A stretch of DNA of 64,000 nt from Emiliania huxleyi CCMP1516 (GCF_000372725.1 NW_005201912.1:377711-441710), one strand, 5' to 3'. Shown: positions 32,738 through 42,707, numbered from the stretch's first letter. Program-made: numbers and translations. The notes: generated from the letters alone by a model not told the origin.

Positions 32738-34271
32738 ATGCTCGCCCGCGTCCGCTGCCTCGCGACGGGAGCCGCGATCGGTGTCGGCGCCAGCGCCGCC
32801 TCCTCCTACCTCGCCGACAACCCGCTCGTGATGACGCAGCTCAAGCGAAAACTGAGCGAGGCTGGCGGCGGCAGCGGCTCAGAGAAAGAGGAGAAGCCGC
32901 CGCTGGTGTGCGTCGTGAAGATGTCCGGGCAGATCGCGGCGCCGGCGCCGGGCGGGCTCGGGGCGCGGCAGACCATCAGCCTTTCAGCGTTCGAGCCAGT
33001 TCTGGAGCAGGCCTTCAAGGTGGAGCCGCGGTGCGTTGTCCTGGAGCTCAACTCGCCCGGCGGCTCTCCTGCGCAGTCCTCGCTGCTGCACTCGCGGCTG
33101 CAGCAGCTGCGCAAGAAGCACCCTGACGTCGAGCTGCTCTGCTACACAACCGATGTTTGTGCGTCGGGCGGGTGCGGCCGCCGCCTCCCGGAGTACGCGG
33201 CGGCGTCTGCTATCCAGCGACGCGCCGCCTCGCTGCAGGTACTACATCGCCTCCGCGTGCGACGAGATCTTTGTCCTCCCCTCGAGCATCGTCGGCTCGA
33301 TCGGCGTCGTCTCGCCGTCGGTCGGGCTGGTCGAGCTGCTCCGCAAGTGGGGCGTGGAGGACCGCACGCTCACCGCAGGCCTCCCGGCCGCCACCTCTCG
33401 GACGCGCCTCCCAGACATCTCCCACATATCCAGACGCACCTCAAACCCACCCCATCCAGACTCGCCCCCCACCATCCAGACGCACCCCAGGACGCGCCTC
33501 CCAGAGTCTCCCAGACGCCGCGCACAGCTCCAGTCCCCGACGGGGAGCGGTCGACCGCCGCAGGCACCTCCAAGGCGGGGGACAGCCCTCTCCGCGCACG
33601 AGACCCGGTCGAGGTCCGGAAGAAGGAGATGCTGCTCGAGGAGCTGCACGCCGACTTCAAGGCCAAGGTCGAGGCCGCGCGTGGCTCGCGGCTGAAGCAC
33701 TACGAGGCGGCAACCTACCACCGAGCCGCGGGCGAGATTAGCCGAGATCAGCCGAGATGAGGGGAGATGAGCCGAGATCAGCCCAGATCAGGGGAGGTTG
33801 CGAGGCCTCCACGCGGGCGACCGCAAGCCGCGCGCCGTAGCGCAAGTCGAGCTTACCCGAGCGCAGCCGAGGTTGGCAGAGAGGAGGTGTCGAGACTAGG
33901 TGACTACAAGTCTCGCGCCGATCGCCGCACGGCGCTCTTCGACGGCTCTGTGTACGGGGGCGCGCGCGCCGTCGAGTTCGGCCTCGCCGACGGCGTGTAC
34001 GACGACATGCGCGACCATCTCAAGGCGCGTTTCGGCGAGACGGTCTGCTTCGCCGAGGTCAAGGGGAGGCAGGGCTTGCTCGAGAAGCTCGGCGCGATGC
34101 AGGCCGCCGCCGCGGCGCAGCAGCGCGCTTCCTCGCTCGTGACGGAACCGTCCCTGAGCCCTCCTCGGAGCCTTCCTGTAGGCCGCCGCCGCGGCGCAGC
34201 ACGCCACGTCGCTCGTCACCGCGGCGACGGCGGCGTCGGCGGAGCTCGCGGCGGCGCCGCGCGTGCAGTAG
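32738..34271 (+). CDS. S49 (SppA/SohB-type) serine peptidase, probably organellar
   Basis: ATG 32738 (ACAACAATG context) starts a basic-hydrophobic leader (MLARVRCLATGAAIGVGASA) suggesting organelle import. Exon 1 has the S49 motif VVLELNSPGGSPAQSSLL and ends VCASGG. A short intron (~33172-33238, GTGCGG...CTGCAG) joins YYIASACDEIFVLPSSIVGS and IGVVSPSVGLVELL, with the catalytic-type Ser in SGGYYIA. Later exons give VRKKEMLLEELHADFKAKVE and ALFDGSVYGGARAVEFGLAD, the typical C-terminal GRVWTGREALELGLVD block. A 79-bp intron (34103-34181) precedes the last exon, ending SAELAAAPRVQ with TAG at 34269-34271. The family cleaves signal peptides or membrane-embedded peptides. Introns hold GAGATCAGCC repeats. 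Confidence 0.85.
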
Positions 34272-34298
34272 AATCCGCACCGTGGTCCAGCATAAGGC

Positions 34299-34765
34299 GT
34301 GTGCTTGCGGTGCTGCACCGCGCTCAAATGCTCTGCGAGCGAGGTGGTGTCCTCTCCTACCTTCCTCCTCCACTCGCTGTACCCTCTTCCCCACGCGCAC
34401 GGCCAATCTCGGAATCTGCCCGCACTCCCTCTCCGCACTCCGCTCTCGCCAGAGCTGGATCTGGTTCATTTTTGCATGTATTATTTGGATGCTCTCAACA
34501 CTCAAGCGCTCGGCACGCTGGGAGGGGGGCAGACGCCTCCGTCGCTACCGCCGCCCTCGCCGCCGCCACCCTCGCCACCACCGCCATCGCTGCCGCCGCC
34601 ATCGCCAGCGCGCAGCGGCAGCGCCGCCAGACCGTGCACCGAGCACCGTCGCCGTACGACTACGACTCCCCGCCCCACCCTCCAGCACCACCCCCTCACC
34701 GCCGCCTTAGCCACCGTCGCCGCCGTCTGGTTACTGCTTACTCCGCTGTGCGCGCTGGACACTGG

Positions 34766-34852
<87 letters not shown>

Positions 34853-35721
34853 CCGGCAGAAGGAGCGCCGGGCGAAGGAGGCTGGCGAGCGCGCGGCCGC
34901 GAGCGAGGCCGAGCGCGCGGAGCGCCCGCGCGCGCAGCTACGCGCGAACATCGAGTACGTGATGGACGGGCTGCGGTCTGCAGCTGCGCGGGCGCGCAGC
35001 CAGGCGGGGTCCTACAGTGCTGGCGATTTACTGGGAAATGAGTGGTTTTTACCACTTATTTGATTCTCCTAGGGAGTGGTATGGTATGAGCAGAGAGTGG
35101 TATGGTAAATTACGAAACTCCGTGGAATCATCAAATTGTCGGGATCTGAGCCGAGTCTGAGGCTGGTTTGCGGCCAAATTCAGCCAAATTGGCAAAATAC
35201 CGGCATACCGGGTATTTTGCGGGTATACCTGGGAAAATCCGGGTATACCTGGAAAATACCGGGTATTTTTTTATTTTTCCGATTTTTGTCAGATTTTTGC
35301 CTCAGAAGTCGTGGTAAATCTTACCATCATTTGATTGTTTTGGCCGTAGAGTGTTTGATTGTTCTGGGGGGCTATACCAGTAAATCGCCAGCACCGGGGG
35401 TCCAAGACTCGGGTCACCTATTCGCTGCCCCCAGAGAGGGACGACGGATATCGGCGCGGCCCTAGCGTGGTGTGCGCCACGGTCCCCCAGGGCACCGTGG
35501 CGACGACCGTCGCCTCGGACTGGCTCGCGAACGAGCTGGCCGAGCACGGAGAGATTGATGCGGCATGCCGCGACAAATATGTCATGCACCTGATGACGGC
35601 CGCCGGCGCCTCGGCGCCGGCCGACGCCGTGTTTAGGTTCAAGGCTGGCGAGGCGATGCAGACCGAGGACGACGACGAGGACACCGACCGCTCCGAGGAG
35701 GGGAGGGTGTCCGACTTGTAG
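34299..35721 (+). CDS. Hypothetical Pro-rich, single-TM protein interrupted by a TIR element
   Basis: Coding-like pieces in one direction: a Pro-rich stretch (PPSLPPPSPPPPSPPPPSLP), a TM-like segment LTAALATVAAVWLLLTPL, a (CT)n run ending in an acceptor (ctgaaccggcag, 34859), a helical exon RRAKEAGERAAASEAERAER ... IEYVMDGLRSAAARARSQAG, and a last exon RGPSVVCATVPQGTVATTVA, SDWLANELAEHGEIDAACRD ... FRFKAGEAMQTEDDDEDTDR to TAG 35719-35721. Between the last two lies the 378-bp inverted-repeat element. No ATG was fixed for the first exon, and the first pieces may belong to another gene. Family unknown. Confidence 0.4.
34769..34848. repeat. (CT)n tract acting as a polypyrimidine run
   Basis: About 80 bp of CT immediately upstream of a plausible 3' splice site (ccggcag). 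Confidence 0.95.
35017..35394. mobile_element. 378-bp element with 18-bp perfect terminal inverted repeats
   Basis: The left end GTGCTGGCGATTTACTGG (35017-35034) is the exact reverse complement of the right end CCAGTAAATCGCCAGCAC (35377-35394). The interior is AT-rich for this genome, with repeated GGGTATACCTGG and ATACCGGGTATTTT motifs, and has no coding capacity. GGGGTCC occurs within a few bases on both sides (35006-35012, 35397-35403). This is the structure of a non-autonomous DNA transposon (MITE). It lies between two coding-like segments of the gene above. Confidence 0.85.
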
Positions 35722-36574
<853 letters not shown>

Positions 36575-39500
36575 TCACGCGAGGAAGCTCTTGCGGTGGT
36601 TGCGTATCTGGTCACAACTCGCCTCGATCGCGTCGACGTACAGCCACAGCGGCAGCAGGTCGAACGGCATCTCCGTCCGGACGCCGACGTCCTACTCGCG
36701 AAAAGACAAGAGTGGACTCTAGCCGAGATGCATCTCCGCCCCGGACGCCGGCGTTCGATGCCAGGCTAAAGTCGCTGCATCTCGGCTGCATCTCGGCTGC
36801 AGTTCGGCTGCATCTCGGCTGCATCTCGGCTCTCTCCGCCTCGATGCCAAGCATGAAGTACGTCATCATCGCGCACACCGGCACGGTGCCCCACGGCCCG
36901 ACGACGGGGTACCTGTCCACAGCTGCGGCCGTGAAGAGACGCTGTTCACGGGCGCGGCGTGCACTGCCAGAGAATTGCGGCACATGACGAGCGGGAGCGA
37001 GGCGCACCTACGGGAGATATGGGGAGATATGGGGGAGATATGGGGGAGATATGGGGGAGATATGGGGGAGATATGGGGAGAGCGGGAGCGAGGCGCACCT
37101 ACCGAGGGAGATATGGGGAGATCTGGGAGATCTGGGAGATCTGGGAGATCTGGGGAGTGGGCGCGAGGCGCACCACACGTACAGGAAGCGCGAGGTGTGC
37201 GTGGTGGAGCCGCTGTACATTGGGGTCCGCATCAGCCGCTCGCAGCCGCCGAGGATGTCCGAGAGCCTAGCCGAGGTGCAGCCGAGGTGCAGCCGAGGTG
37301 CAGCCGAGGTGCAGCCGAGGTGCAGCCGAGATTGTCAGCCGAGATAGTCAGCCCGAGAGCCTCATCAGCCGGTCGTCGATCTGCGCGGCGGCGACCGGCT
37401 CCAGGCCGAGGGCGGAGGAGCGCGAGAGCTTGCCGAGCTCGTGGATCACCTAGACGGGAAGGTTCCGAGAAGAGTCCTCGCCAGCCTGCCGATCTCGCGA
37501 GCAGCTTGCAGAGCTCGTGGATCACGTGGAGCGGCCGGTTGCCGACGTCCTTGGCGAGGAGCGCCTAGCCGAGATCGAGCCGAGATCGAGCCGAGAGGCA
37601 TGGGTAGATTGGCCACTTGCCGAGTCCGTCGCGAACTGCGCCTCGATGTAATCTCGCGCCGCCTCGGCCTCTGCCTCGCGCCCCTCCGCCCCGTCAAAGG
37701 CGCCTGTGGACATGTCTCGGACATGTCGTGGACGTGCCCCGGACATGCCTCCTCCGCCCCGTCAAAGGCGCCTGTGGACATGCCTCGGACATGTCGTGGA
37801 CGTGCCCCGGACATGCCTCCTCCGCCCCGTCAAAGGCGCCTGTGGACATGTCTCGGACATGTCGTGGACGTGCCCCGGACATGCCTCCTCCGCCCCGTCA
37901 AAGGCGCCTGTGGACATGTCTCGGACATGTCGTGGACGTGCCCCGGACATGCCTCCTCCGCCCCGTCAAAGGCGCCTGTGGACATGTCTCGGACATGTCG
38001 TGGACGTGCCCCGGACATGCCTCCTCCGCCCCGTCAAAGGCACCGGCGAAGGCGACGAGGATCTCCTGCTCAAGAGCCGCTCGGTACTCGGACGCCAGCG
38101 CCTAAGATGGTGCGGTCTCTAGATAGGGCAAGCTTCTCCACACACACAGTGGTGGTGGTGGGGCAAGGGCGAGGCTAGTCCCTCGCGACTCCACGTCTAG
38201 ACGACAGGAGCTGGCACGGCATTCAACTTGCAAGGCCCAGTGCGCGTGGGTGAGCGGTGGGGGGGGGGGGGGGATGTGTGCGCGCGCGCGCGCGCGCGCC
38301 TCCTTGGACAGCGTCTCGCTCGAGCCGGACCGCTGCCACGTGTCGTTGAAGGCGAGGCCTGCTCGCAGCGAGAGGAATGATGAAGAGGCCGCCGCCGCCG
38401 CCGCTGCTGCCTCGGCTCGAGTGCGCGACGCCGTCGACGGTCAGGTGGAACTTCATCGTGTGCGCGAACGCAGCGACCAGGCAGACAGCGTGCCGCCGCG
38501 CCTGCTCCGCCTCCGCGTCGCCGCCCTCGCGCGCCATGAAGCGAGAGGCGAGGTCGCGGCAGACCTGCGCGACGGCTCATGGAGGGTTCGTGGAAGGTTC
38601 ACGGCGGTGAGGCGAGGTGCCGAGGGCAGGACGTTGGTCATCGAGCCGAGCAGCACGCGCGCCTAAAAAAGGGAGATACGGGGAGATATGGGAGATATGG
38701 GGAGATATGGGGAGAGATGGGAGGGATGGGGAGGGATGGGGAGAGGTGGGGAGGGGTGGGGAGGGGTGGGGAGAGGTGGGGAGAGGTGGGGAGGGATGGG
38801 GAGAGATGGGGAGAGATGGGGAGGGATGGCGCCTCGATGAAGCGCTCGTAGGCGCGGTTGGTGCGGACCGAGAGGACCAGGCCGAGCGCGACGGAGAGCA
38901 TGGTGAACGGCTCCACCTACAATGACGCCGATCGTGCACTCACGCAGTCGTTGGCGCGACGGAGAGCACCGTGAACGGTCTGTTCCCGGGACCCGGTGCT
39001 GACTTCTGACTGTCGTTGCTGTTTCTCGGGTGTCTGTGCGTGTGCGTCTTGGGTCCGGGGTTGTGTTTTTGCGTCAACAGCTGCACCGGCAGCGTGATCA
39101 TCTCGTGGTGCAGCAGCAGGTCGAAGCCATGCCGCTCCTGCAGAGGGAGGAGGAAGGAGGCGTCAGGCTTCGACTCGCGGCATCGGTGCACGAGGGCTGC
39201 GAGATATGGGGAGATATGGGGAGATATGGCATCGGTGCACGAGGGCTGCGCGCACAGTGGTGGAGTGTGAGCACAGAGTGCACTGAGTCTAGCCGCGGCA
39301 CGAGTCCTCTGGAATGGAGGAGGGCTGCGTGTGTGGCCGCATCTAGGCTGGCGCTCGATCGACTCCACCGTCATGGTGTGCTCGTGCTCCCACGCCACAA
39401 GCAGATTGTGCAGCACGACCGAGGCCGAGATGGAGGTCGTCACAGCCAGGTCAGGATACAGGAGCCGCCGGAATGTGGCTGATCGGAACGTGGTGAGGAC

Positions 39501-39782
39501 GTGCCGGATGTGGCGGTCGGACGACTCGCGGCGCGCCCAGTCCTCGTGCGAGTGGTTGAGGTCGATTGGGTGGCCGCGCCAGCGGCCGGTGACTATATCG
39601 GCAAAGGTCCGCCGCACGCGCGGCGAGTAGAGCACTCGAGTGCTGTCGGTTGCTTCTGGCTGGGGCCGGCGTGCTGCGATGGCCTTTCTTGCCACCTCGA
39701 CGTCGGCGGCGGTGTAGCCGCGCTGTGCCCGCCGGAGCAGAGACGCCGTCAGGGCGCGAGGAGGCGGGCGTCGAACGAGCAT
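36575..39782 (-). CDS. Bestrophin-like chloride channel (plastid VCCN/UPF0187 type), ~12 exons
   Basis: From ATG 39780-39782 (MLVRRPPPRALTASLLRRAQ) an N-terminal, possibly transit, region leads to VRRTFADIVTGRWRGHP, SATFRRLLYPDLAVTTSISA and HHEMITLP. Exon 38916-38833 adds VEPFTMLSVALGLVLSVRTN and RAYERFIE, the family signature (FRTNxAYxRW-EAR). Exon 4 from 38662 gives ARVLLGSMTN, then VCRDLASRFMAREGG and AFAHTMKFHLTVDG. Later exons carry YRAALEQEILVAFAGAFDGA, NRPLH|VIHELGKLSRSSALG, IDDRLMRL, GGCERLMRTPMYSGSTTHTS with RFLYVWCASLPL, and WGTVPVCAMMTYFMLGIEAE. The last is VRTEMPFDLLPLWLYVDAIE to TGA 36575-36577. In plants this channel adjusts thylakoid proton motive force. Several introns are flanked by duplicated exon edges. 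Confidence 0.85.
36975..37160 (-). repeat. Bestrophin intron: duplicated exon edge with GAGATATGGG arrays
   Basis: GGGAGCGAGGCGCACCTAC occurs at ~36983 and ~37084, with a diverged third copy at ~37160. Arrays of GGGAGATATG and GGGAGATCT units fill the space between. The outermost copies coincide with the exon borders in VW|CASLPL. Confidence 0.85.
37262..37325. repeat. 11-bp tandem repeat in bestrophin intron
   Basis: About five copies of GCCGAGGTGCA between the GGCERLMRTP exon and the IDDRLMRL exon. Confidence 0.85.
37450..37526 (-). other. 77-bp bestrophin intron bracketed by an exon-edge duplication
   Basis: On the gene strand the intron begins GTGATCCACGAGCTCTGCAA and the following exon begins GTGATCCACGAGCTCGGCAA: 22 of the first 23 bases agree. 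Splicing joins NRPLH to VIHELGKLS. Confidence 0.75.
37685..38045 (-). repeat. 68-bp tandem repeat (exon piece plus mini-intron), five copies
   Basis: Each unit holds GCGCCTTTGACGGGGCGGAG, which encodes the exon words AFDGAE, plus ~47 bp ending CATGTCCACAG on the gene strand. The first and last copies meet the exons AFAG|A and AFDGAEGREAEAEAARDY. Confidence 0.92.
38667..38830 (-). repeat. GGGGAGATATGG / GGGGAGGGATGG array in bestrophin intron
   Basis: About 15 units of 10-11 bp between exon 3 (ends 38833 at GAG|GCGCC) and exon 4 (starts 38662 after TTTTTTAG). It fills the whole intron; both junctions read AG|GCGC. Confidence 0.9.
38985..39085 (-). mobile_element. Introner-like family B copy in bestrophin intron
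   Basis: On the gene strand GCAAAAACACAACCCCGGAC, CCAAGACGCACACGCACAG ... CAGTCAGAAGTCAGCACCGG. Next to it CCGTTCACGGTGCTCTCCGT duplicates the start of exon 3 (CCGTTCACCATGCTCTCCGT). The copy sits just inside the 5' end of the intron. Confidence 0.65.
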
Positions 39783-40160
39783 CGGCCGGCCGCACCAACC
39801 AAACCAAGAGTGCCGTCGGTGTGGTGGCCACCAAAACACCTCGGCGAGCAGCGGGTTTCCGGGACCAGCGGGGTATGGGATCGTTAATTGGTGTCAGTCC
39901 GAGCCTGTGTGTTCTTCCCTTCGATATCTACAACGCGTAACTAACCAAAACTACAGAGTGTGCCAGAGAGCGCGCGCACCGACCCCCCCCCCCCCTACCC
40001 CCTCTCTACACTCACTCACGCCACACCCTCACCGCGCACACACGCGCCGTCCGGTGTTGAGCTTGAGAGGTGTTGTTCGCTGCTTCTCTGGGATCTCGAA
40101 CTCTCTCGACAGCGACTCGATGGGACCATCGGGTTGCAATGCACACCAGCGTCGGCAGTC
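39783..40160. other. Spacer upstream of the bestrophin gene
   Basis: No gene recognised. The downstream end of the BAF-like gene meets the 5' end of the bestrophin gene. Confidence 0.4.
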
Positions 40161-41348
40161 TCAGAGAAGCCCAGGCGAAGGGCCCAGGCGCAGGCGCAGG
40201 GCCCAGGTGGCACCACCAATGAGGAGGGCGACATGGAGGACGACGACGAGCGTGATCGCAGGGGCTGAGAGCTCCGGCGGTATCGAGGCTGTGGCAAACC
40301 AGCCTGGGAGCTGCTCTGCTGCTGCCAACGTCACATAGGCGAGCAAGGCGAAGGTGAGGCTGACGAGGACTGTGAGACGGCGGCCCTTACGCACCTCAGC
40401 CTTAAGGGCCTCGGCCTCGGCAGTCGCCTCACGCACCTCAGCCTTAAGGGCATTGGTCTCGGCAGTCGCCTCACGCACCTCAGCCTTAAGGGCCTCGGCC
40501 TCGGCCTCGGCCTCGGCCTTGCGCTGCAGCTGCGCGGTCGCGTCGTCGTGGAAGCGCCGTGCCCAGTCTGAGAACTCCGCGGTGGAAAAGCTTGCGATGC
40601 CAGCCTGGACCTGGTCGAGCGTTGCGGAGCCGTGGGGCAGGTCGAAAAACGCCTCGTACGCATGCAGTGCGCGCTGCTCCTCGAGCCGCGACTTGGTGGG
40701 CGGCCGCGGCCCGGTGCGAGGCTCTTCCGTCTCGTAGTTGTCGATGCCGATGTCGAGCTTCGCAATCATCGCATTGATGATCGTTGTCTTCCAGCCGTCC
40801 GCGCAGCCGAGCTCACCCAGCCTCTTCCAGAACTTGCTCAGGTTGTCGGGCGTCGGCTGTGTCTGGTCAAAGTGCCGTAGCATCTCACCAAAGAGGCGAT
40901 TGGTGTTCTCGATGCCATGAGCCGCAAGCTTCTTCGCCGTCTTAGTTTCCGACTCGTTGCCGAAGCCGACGCCTGGGAAGTCGTGGCGCAGGTCGTTGTT
41001 GAACTTTATATTCTTGATCTTTTTCGCCTTGGCTTCGTCGAGCCTGCTGGAGACAGGCGTGCCGTCGACGTGCGTCGGTAACGTGACGCCGATCTTGATG
41101 CCGACCTCGGCGACGCGCTTGGAGACGGCCTCGGCGACCGCCTCACGGTGTGCCCCCGGCGTGTCTGCACTTTTGAGCAGCGCCAAGAAGGCCGTCTTGT
41201 TGCGGTCGAGCTGTAGGAAGTGACCGAGCAGCTGGTATGTCGTGTATATTCCTTGCTTGTTGAGCTTCTCGGTCGACTGTGGCCCGATGTGATCGACTTC
41301 TTGCAGGTCGCCAGTAAGCTGGTAGGATGCGTCGGTGAAGCATGCCAT
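40161..41348 (-). CDS. Tandem BAF-like (helix-hairpin-helix) protein with coiled coil and two TM segments
   Basis: ATG 41346-41348 (MACFTDASYQLTGDLQEVDH) to the stop at 40161, 395 residues. Two domains resemble barrier-to-autointegration factor: VDHIGPQSTEKLNKQGIYTT-YQLLGHFLQL and, at ~residue 115, FPGVGFGNESETKTAKKLAA ... NTNRLFGEMLRHF, each with the HhH pattern and the conserved LLG(H/K)FL-type helix. After a linker (YETEEPRTGPRPP) comes a three-fold coiled-coil repeat (ALKAEVREATAEAE), then two hydrophobic helices (LTVLVSLTFALLAYVTLAAA, TLVVVLHVALLIGG). The topology suggests a membrane-tethered DNA- or protein-binding factor, perhaps at the nuclear envelope; this is inference. A reading frame extends upstream to 41897 but lacks conserved features and has a likely acceptor. 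Confidence 0.65.
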   Translation of the reverse strand: MACFTDASYQLTGDLQEVDHIGPQSTEKLNKQGIYTTYQLLGHFLQLDRNKTAFLALLKSADTPGAHREAVAEAVSKRVAEVGIKIGVTLPTHVDGTPVSSRLDEAKAKKIKNIKFNNDLRHDFPGVGFGNESETKTAKKLAAHGIENTNRLFGEMLRHFDQTQPTPDNLSKFWKRLGELGCADGWKTTIINAMIAKLDIGIDNYETEEPRTGPRPPTKSRLEEQRALHAYEAFFDLPHGSATLDQVQAGIASFSTAEFSDWARRFHDDATAQLQRKAEAEAEAEALKAEVREATAETNALKAEVREATAEAEALKAEVRKGRRLTVLVSLTFALLAYVTLAAAEQLPGWFATASIPPELSAPAITLVVVLHVALLIGGATWALRLRLGPSPGLL

Positions 41349-42194
41349 CGCGCACGGCGCACAGGACAGCCGCGAGGCGGGGGTCACCTGCGGAATCAGT
41401 AAATGTGAGGCTAGGTCTGTGCTGAGGGGACGCTCACGGGGTGCTGCTGAGGGGACGCTCATAGATGCATTCATGCGGGGGCTCATTCGAGCCCGTGTGT
41501 CAAGGTGAGCGGTGATGAAGGTGCAGGTGCAGGTGCATGCTCCAAGATGCGCAGGCGCGAGGGGAGAACCGTCTAAGGCCGAAGCTGTGTTCTGAGGGCA
41601 ACGGCGCAGCTTTGGGAGGGGCGGCGCGACCAGGACCTGGCGAGGTGTATCGCGGCACAGAGCCAGAGAGAGGACCGAGACCGGCGCCGATGAATGCCGT
41701 ACGAAGGTCGTTCGTAACTGACTTGCGAGCACAGAACGGCCAACGTCCCGGACGCTGAACGATGACCGCATGTCGAGACCGCATGGCGCGCAATACTCGA
41801 GCAGAAAAAAATGAAAAGAACGCCTCACGAGACATTGGGGCCGGGCCGCGGGCGCTCGCCGCGCGCAGGTTTCACACATCACCCCCAGTGAGAGCACAGT
41901 GTGTGTGAGTGAGTGACCCTCCTCACGACGTTGTAATCAACCACTACGTAATCCAAACACTACATAATATAAGTAGCTTTTCAGATTTCACTGGGCGGAG
42001 CCACCCCCTACCACTCGGTGGCATTGTTGACTACCACTCGGTGACTACCACTCGGTCCCGCAAGCCGGCAACCACACGCGTACATACGGCGACGCCATCA
42101 ACATCGGCAGGTACTAACCTCAGAGTAGAGAGGTACGGCTCTACCCGGCGCTCTCGTACCTGTGAGCACTCTGGCGCCGTCGCCGAGTTTCCTC
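41349..42194. other. Spacer, no gene recognised
   Basis: Contains small tandem repeats (CTACCACTCGGTG, 42005-42055). The upstream frame of the BAF-like gene overlaps part of it but looks non-coding. Confidence 0.4.
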
Positions 42195-42707
42195 CTAGTC
42201 TTCCACCATGCTATTGAACGCCTGCCACACGGCCGAGGCGTCGGGCTCAAGCTGCATCGAGAGGAGCTTCGCGTCCAGCCATGCAAGGCAGTCCGCAGCG
42301 GAGGATCCACCGCGGTGCATCTCCAGCGACTGGTCTTCAAACGCCTTGCACTGAGCGAGCATACCGTCCACTGCGTCAATGCCGCCAGCCGTCGCCGTCG
42401 CATCCGCGAGAATCTGCGCGAATCCGGGGATCGCGGCGGCGGCCGCCGCCCTGTGACTGCGCACCGCATCGACTCTGATTTGAGCGCTCGCTCCGGCCGC
42501 CGCCGCTGCTGCCGCCGCTGCCGCCGCCGGACCGGACACGACCTTGAGGTTTTCTGGCCAAACGCTGACGTCGCCACCGCCATCAATCGAAACGCTGACG
42601 AGTCCGTGACTCTGAATCTCCGTCACCGTTCCGCGCTTGCCTGTGATGTCGAGACCAGCGTTCTCCACGGCCATAAGCTCGACGGCTTGGCCAACCTGGA
42701 TCTCCAT
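42195..42707 (-). CDS. Small SH3-like/KOW-like, Ala-rich protein
   Basis: ATG 42705-42707 (MEIQVGQAVELMAVENAGLD) to TAG 42195, 170 residues. Residues 1-58 form a small beta barrel pattern (GQAVELM, GKRGTVTEIQSHGLVSVSID, GGDVSVWPENLKVVSG) like KOW/SH3-type modules. An Ala-rich hinge and a helical C-terminal half (IDAVDGMLAQCKAFEDQSLE, AWLDAKLLSM) follow. The frame is open upstream to 43070, but that part covers repeats. Family not identified. Confidence 0.6.
   Translation of the reverse strand: MEIQVGQAVELMAVENAGLDITGKRGTVTEIQSHGLVSVSIDGGGDVSVWPENLKVVSGPAAAAAAAAAAAGASAQIRVDAVRSHRAAAAAAIPGFAQILADATATAGGIDAVDGMLAQCKAFEDQSLEMHRGGSSAADCLAWLDAKLLSMQLEPDASAVWQAFNSMVED

Noticed and set aside
41349-41897. 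182-residue N-terminal extension of the BAF-like protein
   Set aside because: Sequence lacks conserved pattern, has a plausible acceptor (TGCGGAATC region) before MACFTDASY, and is Arg/Pro/Cys-rich as expected of non-coding GC-rich DNA.
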